Positions 53,301-63,190 of a stretch of 63,190 bases of DNA are shown piece after piece. Each line of letters opens with the position of its first letter. Position 1 is the first letter of the stretch. Below the pieces are notes generated by a model. It was not told where the DNA came from. It worked only from the letters and a program-made list of their open reading frames with translations, and ran no database searches. Source of the DNA: Chitinispirillaceae bacterium (GTDB lineage: Bacteria > Fibrobacterota > Chitinivibrionia > Chitinivibrionales > Chitinispirillaceae); NCBI GenBank assembly GCA_016929595.1, contig JAFGIN010000128.1:1-63190 (forward strand), written 5' to 3'. The position numbers and the translations under genes were made by a program.

Positions 53301-54062
53301 TGTAAACTCGTAAAGAAGGAGGATACTATGGTAAAAATATCTGTATTGATACTGGCTATAACGGTATGCGGATTCGCCATCACGGTCGATGAGATATTAG
53401 ACAAAGCAGAAGCTAACCAGACACCGAAGACATCAAGAACAGAAATGACTCAGAAGGTTTACGAATCAGATGGACGTGAAAACATCTCAAAACTTATGAG
53501 CTATTCTGCTGATAAAGGTGAAAAAAGCCTTATGGAATATATCGAACCCGCACGAATCAAAGGTATGAAAATTTTGATGCTCAATGATGGTGATGATATC
53601 TGGTTTTATTCACCACGTACAGCCAGAGTTCGAAAAATTGCCAGCCACCAGAAAAACCAGTCTATCAACAATTCCGATTTTTCCTATGAAGATATGTCCA
53701 CAAAAGATATGCGTGAAGATTACGATATTAAACTGGACGGTGAAGAGAAGAAAAATGGAGCTGAGTGTTACAAACTGGTAGCCATGCCGAAAAAAGATGG
53801 TTCATCCTATTCAAAATTCATTAACTGGATTGACAAGAAAAAGTTTATTCCTGTTGAAGTGCACTACTTTGATGACGGAAATACTCTTTGGAAAAAGCTC
53901 ACGGTAGAGGGTGCAAAACTGATTGGAAATTACTGGAGTTTTGAAAAAATTGTCATGCAGAATCTCCTTAAAGGTACCAGAACTGTGATGGAAATGAATA
54001 AAACGGAAAATGATATTGAACTTGACAAAGAAATGTTTTCAGAAAGATATCTGAGCAGATAA
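50352..54062 (+). CDS. MMPL/RND lipid-type exporter in frame with a LolA-like protein
   Basis: 1236 residues as one frame. Residues ~12-980 are an RND/MMPL (HpnN/patched-like) transporter with spans near 35, 5 spans at ~320-470, one at ~530 and 5 at ~825-970; GIVLIGLGIDFGIHFISGF and LIIGIGIDDGVHILHRYR are the paired proton-relay motifs. From residue 993 a LolA-like outer-membrane lipoprotein-sorting domain follows (MVKISVLILAITVCGF, then a beta sheet ending KLTVEGAKLIGNYWSFEKIVMQN). These are normally separate genes. Here there is no stop, but an AAGGAGG site stands before ATG53328 with a fresh signal peptide, so the second protein may be made on its own. Start at the first Met is uncertain (MKSREK, residue 12, is likelier). 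Confidence 0.87.
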   Translation: MLFLWKQGAVFMKSREKFLDVLSGVVVNHPGKILTGCAILTVVMLAATSRLSMKTQFAEMMPRDIPQVNEYLEIIEDYSSDATVMITIENTGKDTKLMQKAADDLASRLQKIYRLKPADNARLSLKHKIALLKGKHPDGISYDTLNLVKRVDYKLDNEFLSEHGLIIQKPKDLDNTISMFSSLLLPDLIGNINNNFEKEFIEDADNLTTLDGEAQAVQGLEGIRRLLQSLELYIDKGDSGAAVGAVTDFIAGPQYYFSSDNTVLLMMLQPSVSYNEFEDLMYLGYRIDDSLNVVSKHYPDCNFSRTGLMMMQIDENNVLARDFSWPSVIALGVILILLIGSFREWKSPFFSVITLVVGIIWTAGILALLFRYLNMMSAGFGIVLIGLGIDFGIHFISGFRNGRDMGKSVKDSIIYMYKRVGAGVITGALTTAIVFLSLPLTGFGAYSQMGIAMGLGIIITLITQMIMLPAMIVWDNKGYSIVENFLIKCQMGFIVSTWKLLTKPLGAFFRHPIFSILHRPFQFGFLATSGRFLGKVPVAISVLLVATVLVILSFRGAREMKWEYDLMELQPKGTRSQITQKTILDKFELSPDFALVKARSLDECRKLTEKLKKTGNRTGLIGSVDAITEFLPDESVQRSNVAAIGAFRERIINKSPTVSLIAADVQKLNRELVRLHQNIVEIGEMSVMSKGENNKIIRKCDQIAGRDDNDSYILSIAGRLDSATVNLSRLNDYQKIADGVLKTRLISMTGTDLVTFDNLPDDIKKRYVNQRNGDLLINVFPKGYIWNEKSLKNFNEQTMKVSERITGMPVITQLLMKLMAEKGRDATLMGAIAILLFLLIDFRSFKYTLLSAIPLAMGTIWMLGLMAASGMKLSMMNFMALPLIIGIGIDDGVHILHRYRIEGKGSIPVVMKFTGRAILLTSLTTMIGFGSMALGNHTGMAMFGMTLFYGVGACFISSAYVLPAIITLWEKFFNKKNAKGNNNCKLVKKEDTMVKISVLILAITVCGFAITVDEILDKAEANQTPKTSRTEMTQKVYESDGRENISKLMSYSADKGEKSLMEYIEPARIKGMKILMLNDGDDIWFYSPRTARVRKIASHQKNQSINNSDFSYEDMSTKDMREDYDIKLDGEEKKNGAECYKLVAMPKKDGSSYSKFINWIDKKKFIPVEVHYFDDGNTLWKKLTVEGAKLIGNYWSFEKIVMQNLLKGTRTVMEMNKTENDIELDKEMFSERYLSR
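53328..54062 (+). CDS. LolA-like lipoprotein-sorting protein, internal start
   Basis: ATG53328 has AAGGAGG 6 bases upstream and begins a typical signal peptide, giving a 244-residue LolA-like periplasmic protein in the same frame as the exporter. The preceding residues KGNNNCKLVKKED are unrelated to either domain and look like the expected inter-gene region without a stop. Independent translation is the likeliest route to a working periplasmic protein; a fused form would place this domain after the last span and need the signal to act as an extra span. Confidence 0.65.
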   Translation: MVKISVLILAITVCGFAITVDEILDKAEANQTPKTSRTEMTQKVYESDGRENISKLMSYSADKGEKSLMEYIEPARIKGMKILMLNDGDDIWFYSPRTARVRKIASHQKNQSINNSDFSYEDMSTKDMREDYDIKLDGEEKKNGAECYKLVAMPKKDGSSYSKFINWIDKKKFIPVEVHYFDDGNTLWKKLTVEGAKLIGNYWSFEKIVMQNLLKGTRTVMEMNKTENDIELDKEMFSERYLSR

Positions 54063-54074
54063 AAGGAGTACCGG

Positions 54075-55361
54075 ATGAAATCGTTACCTTCAGTAATCGT
54101 ATGGATTGGGGCGCTTACAGTTTTTACCCTGGCTGGTAACAGGGGGAAGCTTCAATTTGGAGGATATCTGGAAAACCGGACCTCGATCAGTATTGCTCCG
54201 GATGAAATAGTTTCTGATATAGCTCAGGCACGTCTTGAAGGAACCTGGAATTATGGCAAAATTGGTGGAGTTGAAACGCATGTTCTCCTGACAGCACCGC
54301 TTCAACCGCTGGATCCCTTTGAAACCATGCGTAAGAGTTCCATTACCAGCATTTTACTTCAGGAGTTACTTTCTCCATTCATTGAAACACTGGGAGAATT
54401 TCAGTCATCAGCAGACACCGCAAATCATTCTATTCCTTTGTCACAGAAAAACATTGATCGTTTTGTCAAATACCTGCCATACTCGACTTTTTATCCTTCA
54501 GACAAGGTGATCCTTGATCGTGCACTTATCAAAGCATACTTCAGGCATTTCGACCTTTTCATAGGCCGTCAGATGATCGCCTGGGGAACCGGCTATGCTT
54601 TTAATCCCACCGATGTCTGGAACAGTAAAAATCCTCTGGATCCCGATGCTCCGAAAACAGGTGTCAATGCCTTGCGAATGGAGATTCCCATGGGTGACCT
54701 TTCACGAATTTCACTGGTTGTATCGCCAGGAAGGGATCTCAAAAACTCCAGTGGTGGAATCCGTTACAAAACGAATATAGCCAGATTCGATCTTTCTCTC
54801 AGCGGCATACGTCTCATGAATGCAGATCGTAAACTTCTTGGCCTGCCGCCCAGAATTATTATCGGAGCAGATCTGGCCGGACAGATTGGAGATGCAGGTG
54901 TATGGGCAGAGGCAGCTCTTAAAAACCCTCATTACAATGGCATCAAATACACCAATTTCGATTCCTGTTATCTTCAGGCAGATGTTGGACTCGATTACAC
55001 ATTCACCAATGGGGTGTATGTCATGGCCGAGTACTGTTATAACCAGCCTGGTCAAAAAAAATCTTCAGACTACAATGCAGCAGATCTCCTTTATATCTTT
55101 GCTGGAGAAATGTCCGGGTTTGCCAGACACTATCTCTTTGCCGGAATGCGTTATGAAGTAACAAGCCGGCTCTCATGTTCAGTATTTACATTAGGTAATA
55201 TGGCTGATCAGTCGGTTATGCTATTGCCCGCTGCGCAATACCGCCTCTCGGATGACATCTGTTTTGAACTTGGTGCACAGATCGGAATTGGCCACAGGAA
55301 AAAGAGCGAATACGGGGGAGTATACCCCAATTGTTTTCTTAAGGTTTCGGGATATTTTTGA
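54075..55361 (+). CDS. Outer-membrane beta-barrel protein of the MMPL-LolA operon
   Basis: 428 residues. Signal peptide MKSLPSVIVWIGALTVFTLAG with AAAGGAG site. Repeating amphipathic strands through the sequence, aromatic belts and a C-terminal CFLKVSGYF with terminal Phe indicate an outer-membrane barrel; similar in style to DUF1302-like proteins that accompany MMPL and LolA-like genes. It starts 12 bases after the LolA-like part. With the upstream genes it completes an inner membrane to outer membrane route, probably for a lipid or lipid-like compound. Confidence 0.75.
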   Translation: MKSLPSVIVWIGALTVFTLAGNRGKLQFGGYLENRTSISIAPDEIVSDIAQARLEGTWNYGKIGGVETHVLLTAPLQPLDPFETMRKSSITSILLQELLSPFIETLGEFQSSADTANHSIPLSQKNIDRFVKYLPYSTFYPSDKVILDRALIKAYFRHFDLFIGRQMIAWGTGYAFNPTDVWNSKNPLDPDAPKTGVNALRMEIPMGDLSRISLVVSPGRDLKNSSGGIRYKTNIARFDLSLSGIRLMNADRKLLGLPPRIIIGADLAGQIGDAGVWAEAALKNPHYNGIKYTNFDSCYLQADVGLDYTFTNGVYVMAEYCYNQPGQKKSSDYNAADLLYIFAGEMSGFARHYLFAGMRYEVTSRLSCSVFTLGNMADQSVMLLPAAQYRLSDDICFELGAQIGIGHRKKSEYGGVYPNCFLKVSGYF

Positions 55362-55400
55362 TTATCGGAAATATTCAGGTGTGTCTTTAGTGGTGTACAT

Positions 55401-55736
55401 TCAGAGGGATATTTCTTTACAGCGTCGGAACCATGTTGTCGCAGATCTGAAATCACCAGAAACGCAGCTGGACAGAAATGCACATCGTGCGGCCAGTTCA
55501 TTTCGTTTCAAGCCCCAGGAGCGTGATGCATAATCAAGGGCTGCACCGGTGTCCATCTTCACCAGTGCCTGCCGGGCCAGCGAACTCAGATGCTTAGAGC
55601 ATCTAACAATATTCCATAATATTGTTAAATCATTTTTACATCTCGGGCAGATTTCTTCTGTGATATTTTTTTTGCCGCATACATCACAGTTTATTGATTT
55701 CAAAGGTGCATCCAAAGGAATCATGTCATTGTCCAA
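55401..55736 (-). CDS. Zinc-ribbon protein of the Hsp70 operon
   Basis: 111 residues. CDVCGKKNITEEICPRCKNDL near residues 17-37 is a four-Cys zinc ribbon; the rest is helical with two further Cys-bearing helices (AARCAFLSSCVSGDF). Its start directly abuts the DnaK-like stop, making it the last gene of the operon. No known family recognised; it may be a substrate or client-selecting factor. Confidence 0.72.
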   Translation of the reverse strand: MDNDMIPLDAPLKSINCDVCGKKNITEEICPRCKNDLTILWNIVRCSKHLSSLARQALVKMDTGAALDYASRSWGLKRNELAARCAFLSSCVSGDFRSATTWFRRCKEISL

Positions 55737-57500
55737 TCAGTCCTCCAGGTAAAAAATGAGATCTTCAAGCGATGTGGTATACTGTTCAAGAAGTTCTGTT
55801 TGTCCAGACGCGATTGCTTCACGCGATTTTTCGAGTAAGTCTTTTAATTCTTCTGCGTCCTCCTCATTGACATTTGAACCAAATAATTTTTCAGCTCTCT
55901 TTCTGAGATTTTTTGCCCGCAATATAAGTTCATTATCATCCGGAGCACTTTCAGGTGAGTCCAGCTTTTCATCAGAGCTTTGATCCGGATTTTCAAAGAT
56001 TTCTTTCACTCCTGCAAGCTCAGAAAACAGTTCTTCGGACATTCTGGTATTTTTACTGCCTTGCGGTTTTCGGGTGTCCATAATTACCGTCTTGCTCAAA
56101 CCTGTGCTCTTTTCTGTCGCCGTTACTTTAAGCATACCGTTGAGGTCCAGTTCCAGGTTGAGAAGGATAGCATTTGGTGCGGGAATATCGCTGAGTCCTT
56201 TGATCGTGAATTCACCGATGAATGTATTCGATGATGCTGATTCAGATTCGCCCTGGTAAATGTTAACTTCAACATGTTCCTGACCGTCAACCATAGTGGC
56301 AAACGCTTCCGTTTTGCTTGCCGGTAAGGGAGTGTTCCGTTTGATTACCGGTACAAACTTATCAAAATTCGGCCTGCCATCTTCAAAGTCGACAGCACTG
56401 GTTCCAAAAGAGAAGGGTGTAATGTCAACAAGAATGGAGTGCGCACTTGCACCACCAATTACCGCACCATGTGCAGCAGCACCCATGGAAACAATCAAAT
56501 CCGGATTGATTTCATATTGCGGTGTTTTTCCAAGAGTTTGTTCGATAAGCAAATGGACAAGCGGCGTACGTGTCGAGCCACCGACAAGAATAATCCGATC
56601 GATGTCCCCTGGAACCTTACCGGCATCCCTGAGACAGGAATGGATACAATCAAGAGTCTTTTGAAGCAGAGGCATGATCATCGATTCATATTCATCACGG
56701 GAAATCTCAATATCAAGATGAATGGAATCGGTGATAAATTCCTCACGTACCCTTGCAAAGGGGTTATCGGAGAGTTCCCTTTTTGCAATTTCAGCAGCTT
56801 TCCATAAACGCTGGCGGATTTTTTTATTTCCTGAAAAACCGGCATGTTTTTCTTTGATATGCTTCAGCAGATGTTCGATAATACAATCGTCAAAATCATC
56901 TCCGCCAAGATGTGTATCTCCATGGCTTGACATTACTTCAACAACCCCGTTTTCAACTGACACAAGCGAAACATCAAAAGTCCCACCGCCCAGGTCATAC
57001 ACCAGAATTTTCTGATTAATGGAGTGGTCCGCTTCGTAAGCAACTGATGCAGCTGTGGGCTCATTGATGATTCTCACAACGTCAAGCCCTGCCAGTTTAC
57101 CGGCTTCAAGAGTCGCCTGACGCTGGTGATCCTGAAAAAATGCCGGAACGGTGATTACTGCCTTATTTACCGGTTGTCTGAGATATTCTTCAGCTTTATT
57201 TTTTAGTTGACGGAGAATTATGGCAGACACCTCTTCAGGTGACAGGGATTTATCTCCGAGTGTAACCTGCACATCGTTACCCATTTTTCTTTTTATAGAA
57301 ACTATGGTTGATTCAGGATATGATACCATTTGATTTCTGGCACTACGGCCTACGATCAGTTTACCAGACGGGTCGATTCCTACGCATGATGGCATCACCG
57401 GGTCACCATCAATGGGAACAAGTACGATTTTACCATCAATAAAAAAACTGATTTCTGAATTTGTTGTTCCTAAATCGATTCCTGCAATCAACTCAGCCAT
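55737..57500 (-). CDS. DnaK-like Hsp70 chaperone
   Basis: 587 residues, about 50 fewer than housekeeping DnaK. ATPase motifs: IAGIDLGTTNSEISF (phosphate 1), ILVYDLGGGTFDVSLV (phosphate 2), IILVGGSTRTPLV (adenosine). The substrate domain begins near DITPFSFGTSA and holds NTPLPASKTEAFAT; the helical lid is short and the end, LIFYLED, lacks the usual disordered tail. Part of an operon with its own GrpE and a J-like protein, so it is probably a specialised Hsp70 machine. Confidence 0.93.
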   Translation of the reverse strand: MAELIAGIDLGTTNSEISFFIDGKIVLVPIDGDPVMPSCVGIDPSGKLIVGRSARNQMVSYPESTIVSIKRKMGNDVQVTLGDKSLSPEEVSAIILRQLKNKAEEYLRQPVNKAVITVPAFFQDHQRQATLEAGKLAGLDVVRIINEPTAASVAYEADHSINQKILVYDLGGGTFDVSLVSVENGVVEVMSSHGDTHLGGDDFDDCIIEHLLKHIKEKHAGFSGNKKIRQRLWKAAEIAKRELSDNPFARVREEFITDSIHLDIEISRDEYESMIMPLLQKTLDCIHSCLRDAGKVPGDIDRIILVGGSTRTPLVHLLIEQTLGKTPQYEINPDLIVSMGAAAHGAVIGGASAHSILVDITPFSFGTSAVDFEDGRPNFDKFVPVIKRNTPLPASKTEAFATMVDGQEHVEVNIYQGESESASSNTFIGEFTIKGLSDIPAPNAILLNLELDLNGMLKVTATEKSTGLSKTVIMDTRKPQGSKNTRMSEELFSELAGVKEIFENPDQSSDEKLDSPESAPDDNELILRAKNLRKRAEKLFGSNVNEEDAEELKDLLEKSREAIASGQTELLEQYTTSLEDLIFYLED

Positions 57501-57530
57501 GGAAACATCCTTTTACATTGTATTGTGTAG

Positions 57531-58220
57531 TCATGATTTTTTTCTGTTAACTTTTACTTCACTGTACCGCAGAACCGTTCCATTAAGGAAATATCCGGAA
57601 GTGAACTCTTCTACCACCACGTTATCAGCGACAGTATCATTGAAATCAACTTCTATGGCAACCATATGCGATGGATCAAAAAGCTTTCCAGATGAAACTG
57701 ATTTTGTTACACCAGTCTGTTTCAGAACCTCATGGCAGTTTTCAAGAAGTAGCTCTACTGCACGGGATACCGACTGGCTGTATGATTCCCAGCGGGGATC
57801 GTTAAAGAACACTTTTTTTGCGGGAGTTTTTTTCAACTGCTTCTCAATGCGCTCTATTCTGTCCATAATACTGATAAGCCTGAGTGGTTCCTGTGCCTGA
57901 TTCAGAGATTGAATCGTAGCTAACCTTTTACTGATATCGGAAAGTACATCCTCAAAGGTCGAAAGTGATTCTACCGATTTTCTGGCCAGCTTCCGTGTCT
58001 CTGTCTGCAATGACCCCATTGCGGAGAATAATGTGTAAAGGTCCGGAGTTGCATCGGATTGTGTACTGTCTATCTCTTCAGGATTGTCTATCGAATCGAT
58101 CCAGCGGGAACAGGCCTGATGAATCACTGATTTCCAGTTTGTTTCGTTCGTATCAGGCTGCGTGGGCAATTCCATTGGAGCAGCATCAGGGTTTTTATCA
58201 GAAAATTCGTCAGATAGCAT
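57531..58220 (-). CDS. GrpE-like nucleotide exchange factor
   Basis: 229 residues. The C-terminal ~60 residues show the GrpE beta-wing pattern: SGKLFDPSHMVAIEV, then VVVEEFTSGYFLNGTVLRYSEVKV. The long helical dimer region comes before it. The N-terminal ~60 residues are acidic and low in structure, not part of GrpE. It should release ADP from the DnaK-like protein encoded 30 bases downstream. Confidence 0.87.
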   Translation of the reverse strand: MLSDEFSDKNPDAAPMELPTQPDTNETNWKSVIHQACSRWIDSIDNPEEIDSTQSDATPDLYTLFSAMGSLQTETRKLARKSVESLSTFEDVLSDISKRLATIQSLNQAQEPLRLISIMDRIERIEKQLKKTPAKKVFFNDPRWESYSQSVSRAVELLLENCHEVLKQTGVTKSVSSGKLFDPSHMVAIEVDFNDTVADNVVVEEFTSGYFLNGTVLRYSEVKVNRKKS

Positions 58221-58223
58221 CGG

Positions 58224-58553
58224 TTACCGTTTTCTTTTAATATATACAGAGTGGAAAGAACGAGAGAATGTTGTTTTTAACGTATCAAGGGCCGGTATAT
58301 TACGTGAAGACACATTCATTACTTCTGATGTAAGTGCTTCAAGGGGAGTATCGACGTACACATCAGTTGAAAACAGAATGTGGCGGATTCTATCTCTGCG
58401 TGTCTTGATCTGTTCGTAAGCCTTTGAAATGAGTTTAAATTTTTCAGGAGCAGTCTCAGGAGGATACTGTCGTACCTTTGCAAGCCATGCTTTTCGAATG
58501 ATCTCATCATCAGAATCATCAGAAACGCCAAGGATGGTATATGGATTTCTCAT
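58224..58553 (-). CDS. J-domain-like protein without HPD
   Basis: 109 residues from ATG58553, the start that begins a J domain (NPYTILGVSDDSDDEIIRKAWLAKVRQYPPETAPEKFKLISKAYEQIK); the open frame extends further to 58943 only inside the TPR gene. Helix II, where J proteins have HPD, reads YPP here, so it should not stimulate Hsp70 ATPase in the usual way. Spacing is 13 bases after the TPR gene and 3 before GrpE. The C-terminal 50 residues are not a known DnaJ region. Confidence 0.78.
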   Translation of the reverse strand: MRNPYTILGVSDDSDDEIIRKAWLAKVRQYPPETAPEKFKLISKAYEQIKTRRDRIRHILFSTDVYVDTPLEALTSEVMNVSSRNIPALDTLKTTFSRSFHSVYIKRKR

Positions 58554-58566
58554 AGTTCTCCGTATA

Positions 58567-61137
<2,571 letters not shown>

Positions 61138-61578
61138 TCATCGAATTAGTTCATTTTTGCAAGTTTTAAAAATAACTTGTTCAAAAGGAAGATGAGAGAA
61201 AAATCTTACTTTTCATGTTTTCTATCTGATTTTTCACAATGATCTTGTAAAAAACAACAGCTGATCATAAATACACACTAGAATGCCTGTACCGAATGCT
61301 GAAAACAGGATCGTTCGAACTATAATGAATTCTGCTGATGGTAAGTGATTATCAATAGAGTGGTTAGGTGTAAATGTTAAGGAAAAAATCAACATTCGCT
61401 AAAATAATGATTGTTAATCAGTTTTACTTATTTTATTTTGACTGCGACAATGCGCCCAGATGACCTGTTGTCTTATGATGTTTGTAAATATTTGTATTCT
61501 GAACAACAAAATTACTTCAATCGATTTTAATTAATTCTGGCACATATTTACTACAAAAAACCTCGTCCGGAATGAAAA
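61138..61578. other. Divergent promoter region with inverted repeat
   Basis: 440 AT-rich bases between the divergent chaperone operon and lipoprotein gene. CAAGTT (61160-61165) and AACTTG (61174-61179) form an 8-base-spaced inverted repeat 23 bases before the TPR gene start, a possible operator. It is not a CIRCE element (TTAGCACTC-N9-GAGTGCTAA). Nothing else recognised. Confidence 0.5.
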
Positions 61579-62493
61579 ATGAAACGATTCTATTCGCTTA
61601 TCTTGCTTTGCGTTACAGCTGTTGGATCATTTTTGTTGTGCACTAAAAATCCATTCTCTACCACACCCGATGATATGCGTGATGAACTTAAACCTCCTGG
61701 ATCGATATCAGGATTTGTGTATGATAAAAAAGGTAACCCTCTGAAAGATGTGCTTATCGATGTTGATTCGGGGAAGGGCACTCCCGATATTACCGAGGCA
61801 AACGGGTATTTTACTATCAGTGAAGTGATCGATTCGTGTGTTTTACGGTTCATTCATCGTGATTATGAGGATAACCCGGTAAAAGTTTATATCAAAACAG
61901 GTCTTGATACTATCCTTCGCGATACTATATGCCTTACCTGTTTCTGGTATACGATAAAGGGAGTAGTAAAATCCAGTAATGGAGTGCAAATCGGGTCCGG
62001 AGTAGCAATCTCAGGACATATTACCAGCACCCTGACCGGTATCGGAGAAACGTTCGTTCTTAAGCAGATACCTGAAAGCGATACTGTCACCCTGATCTGT
62101 TCCAAAGCTGGAGCCGGCGCTGCAATCATTCCAATAAATAACAGTAAAGACAATGATACCACTGATGCCGGAGAGATCCTTTTAAACGATAAAGAGAGTG
62201 CTACCGTATCGGGTATTGTGTATAGCAAGAATAACATCCCCCTGTCCGGAGTTACAGTTTCAGCAGTTGGCGGTGGTACGCATGCTATTACTGATGTCAA
62301 TGGTTATTACAAGCTTCAGGATATTCCAGTTGGTACTGATTGCATTATAATTAAAGCCGGACAAACTAATGTTGAGGGGATGATTGGAGGAATAAAAGCT
62401 TCAAACAGTGGAAATAGTACAGGGTGCAATATCGTTATGTCAGAAATGACGGAAATGACTTATGGAATGAAACTGCATACAAAAAATGTTTAA
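61579..62493 (+). CDS. Carboxypeptidase-regulatory-like lipoprotein
   Basis: 304 residues. Lipoprotein signal with VGSFLLC as lipobox (Cys near residue 21). Two to three CarboxypepD_reg-like beta modules: SGFVYDKKGNPLKDVLIDVDSG...TEANGYFTI, a more divergent middle unit, and SGIVYSKNNIPLSGVTVSAVGG...TDVNGYYKLQDI. No catalytic domain; these modules are binding or stalk units on surface proteins of FCB bacteria. About 130 bases precede the following secreted gene. Confidence 0.8.
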   Translation: MKRFYSLILLCVTAVGSFLLCTKNPFSTTPDDMRDELKPPGSISGFVYDKKGNPLKDVLIDVDSGKGTPDITEANGYFTISEVIDSCVLRFIHRDYEDNPVKVYIKTGLDTILRDTICLTCFWYTIKGVVKSSNGVQIGSGVAISGHITSTLTGIGETFVLKQIPESDTVTLICSKAGAGAAIIPINNSKDNDTTDAGEILLNDKESATVSGIVYSKNNIPLSGVTVSAVGGGTHAITDVNGYYKLQDIPVGTDCIIIKAGQTNVEGMIGGIKASNSGNSTGCNIVMSEMTEMTYGMKLHTKNV

Positions 62494-62623
62494 GTCAATG
62501 TTGTTGCAATGTTCTACGAATTAGAGAACGGCCTGTGATTGTTTGCCGGAGAAATGGGAGGTATTTTGATAGTGAAAATGAATACTTTCAAATTATTAAC
62601 TTTTAATCAATGTGAGGTGCTAT

Positions 62624-63190
62624 ATGCCCAAATTGACTCTTTTTGTTTTATTACTTGCGTGTGGAATTACCTACGCAAGTGATCCTGTTTCGATCAGGTT
62701 TAACCAGCCTTTACGTGGAGAGGTTACTCCATCGGTTGATGTAGATCAGTTTTATTTTACTGGTACTGCAGGTGACAAAATAACAATACGGCTTGATCCC
62801 GATGGTAATGATGTCAGTTTCTCTGATGATCCTGACTCACGTTTTCAGCTACTCGCTCCCGATAACAGTGTATTGATAGATCAGAATGTTACCGAATGCT
62901 TACTAAACGCAGTTGAAGATTTCGAACTGCCATCAAATGGCACTTACACCATTCGTGTTATGGAAACAGAAGGAAACCAGACTTTTCCTTATTCGATAGC
63001 GTTGTATTCAAATCTGGATACCCGGATAAATGCACCAGCAATACCATTTGGTGTTCCTGTTCGCGATACAATTTCAACTACCGTTGAACAGGAATTTCAT
63101 TTATTCACTGGTACTGCAGGTGATAAAATAACAATACGGCTTGATCCCGATGGTAATGATGTCAGTTTCTCTGATGATCCTGACTCACGT
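62624..63190 (+). CDS. Secreted repeat protein, 5' part (runs off window)
   Basis: Open from ATG62624 (GTGAGGTGC upstream) to the window end, 189 codons. Signal peptide PKLTLFVLLLACGITYA, then repeating beta-sandwich modules of about 116 residues resembling PPC-type (bacterial pre-peptidase C-terminal) domains: FTGTAGDKITIRLDPDGNDV, LLAPDNSVLID, then FELPSNGTYTIRVMETEG. The second module repeats the first at DNA level (84 bp, one change, 348 bp apart). Function depends on the missing part. Confidence 0.82.
   Translation, partial: MPKLTLFVLLLACGITYASDPVSIRFNQPLRGEVTPSVDVDQFYFTGTAGDKITIRLDPDGNDVSFSDDPDSRFQLLAPDNSVLIDQNVTECLLNAVEDFELPSNGTYTIRVMETEGNQTFPYSIALYSNLDTRINAPAIPFGVPVRDTISTTVEQEFHLFTGTAGDKITIRLDPDGNDVSFSDDPDSR

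Overview
The window reads as chromosome of a Gram-negative, probably anaerobic or environmental bacterium with an outer membrane (TolC, TonB receptor, LolA-like and beta-barrel genes). A GH5 cellulase, a DUF5107 secreted protein with a C-terminal sorting-like tail and AT-leaning codon use would fit the Fibrobacterota/Chitinispirillum neighbourhood of the FCB group, but no marker gene here proves this; the taxonomic guess is an inference.

Layout. 1-3,300: a heptamer tandem repeat, an SDR oxidoreductase overlapping recD2, then tRNA-Arg(CCG). 3,345-7,261: a cell-envelope set (STAS-TM-PEGA protein with an apparent ATT start, LysM/M23 peptidase, Minf_1886-like protein) and tRNA-Phe(GAA). 7,304-14,315: a GH5 endoglucanase divergent from a MacAB-TolC-type exporter operon (TolC, HlyD lipoprotein, ABC ATPase, two FtsX-type permeases). 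14,593-19,723: a minus-strand TonB-dependent receptor embedded among three periplasmic binding-type proteins, with no inner-membrane transporter beside them. 20,205-23,311: DUF5107 protein and a PilX-like pseudopilin.

23,246-27,550 is the most unusual stretch. A perfect 68-bp direct repeat brackets about 4.2 kb holding a pglZ-like N-terminal scrap, 10-bp phased repeats, a frameshifted PD-(D/E)xK nuclease pseudogene, a tRNA T-arm scrap, three structured RNA elements and rtcB-rtcA. Two of the RNA elements are circularly permuted tRNA mimics: T arm first, closed acceptor hairpin, D arm last, with the two ends forming a conserved stem GTGGAA-CTA-CAT / ATG-TTTCAC in place of the anticodon arm. This is the architecture of bacterial Y RNAs (YrlA), which in Salmonella lie in the rsr-yrlBA-rtcBA operon. 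Here no Ro60/Rsr gene is adjacent, and rtcA has lost its middle third and its frame, leaving RtcB plus Y-like RNAs.

27,586-33,965: a binding-protein-like gene and an RND-MFP-TolC efflux operon, visibly richer in GC than its surroundings. 34,339-39,975: an arsenic island with two divergent arms, each with its own ArsR: permease, thioredoxin-like, DGC fragment, ArsF-like and ArsG-like on the minus strand; ArsR, ArsC (LMW-PTP type) and ArsM on the plus strand. 40,106-44,504: a Phd/RelE-type toxin-antitoxin pair, a SNF2 helicase and a SWIM protein with a histone-H1-like tail. 44,911-48,830: a multi-PAS histidine kinase with a stand-alone receiver. 48,985-55,361: a GntR/YtrA-type regulator behind a consensus promoter, a band-7 protein, an MMPL/RND exporter in frame with a LolA-like protein, and an outer-membrane protein. 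55,401-61,137: a minus-strand Hsp70 mini-operon (TPR protein, J-like protein lacking HPD, GrpE, DnaK-like, zinc ribbon). 61,579-63,190: a carboxypeptidase-regulatory-like lipoprotein and the 5' part of a repeat-bearing secreted protein that runs off the window.
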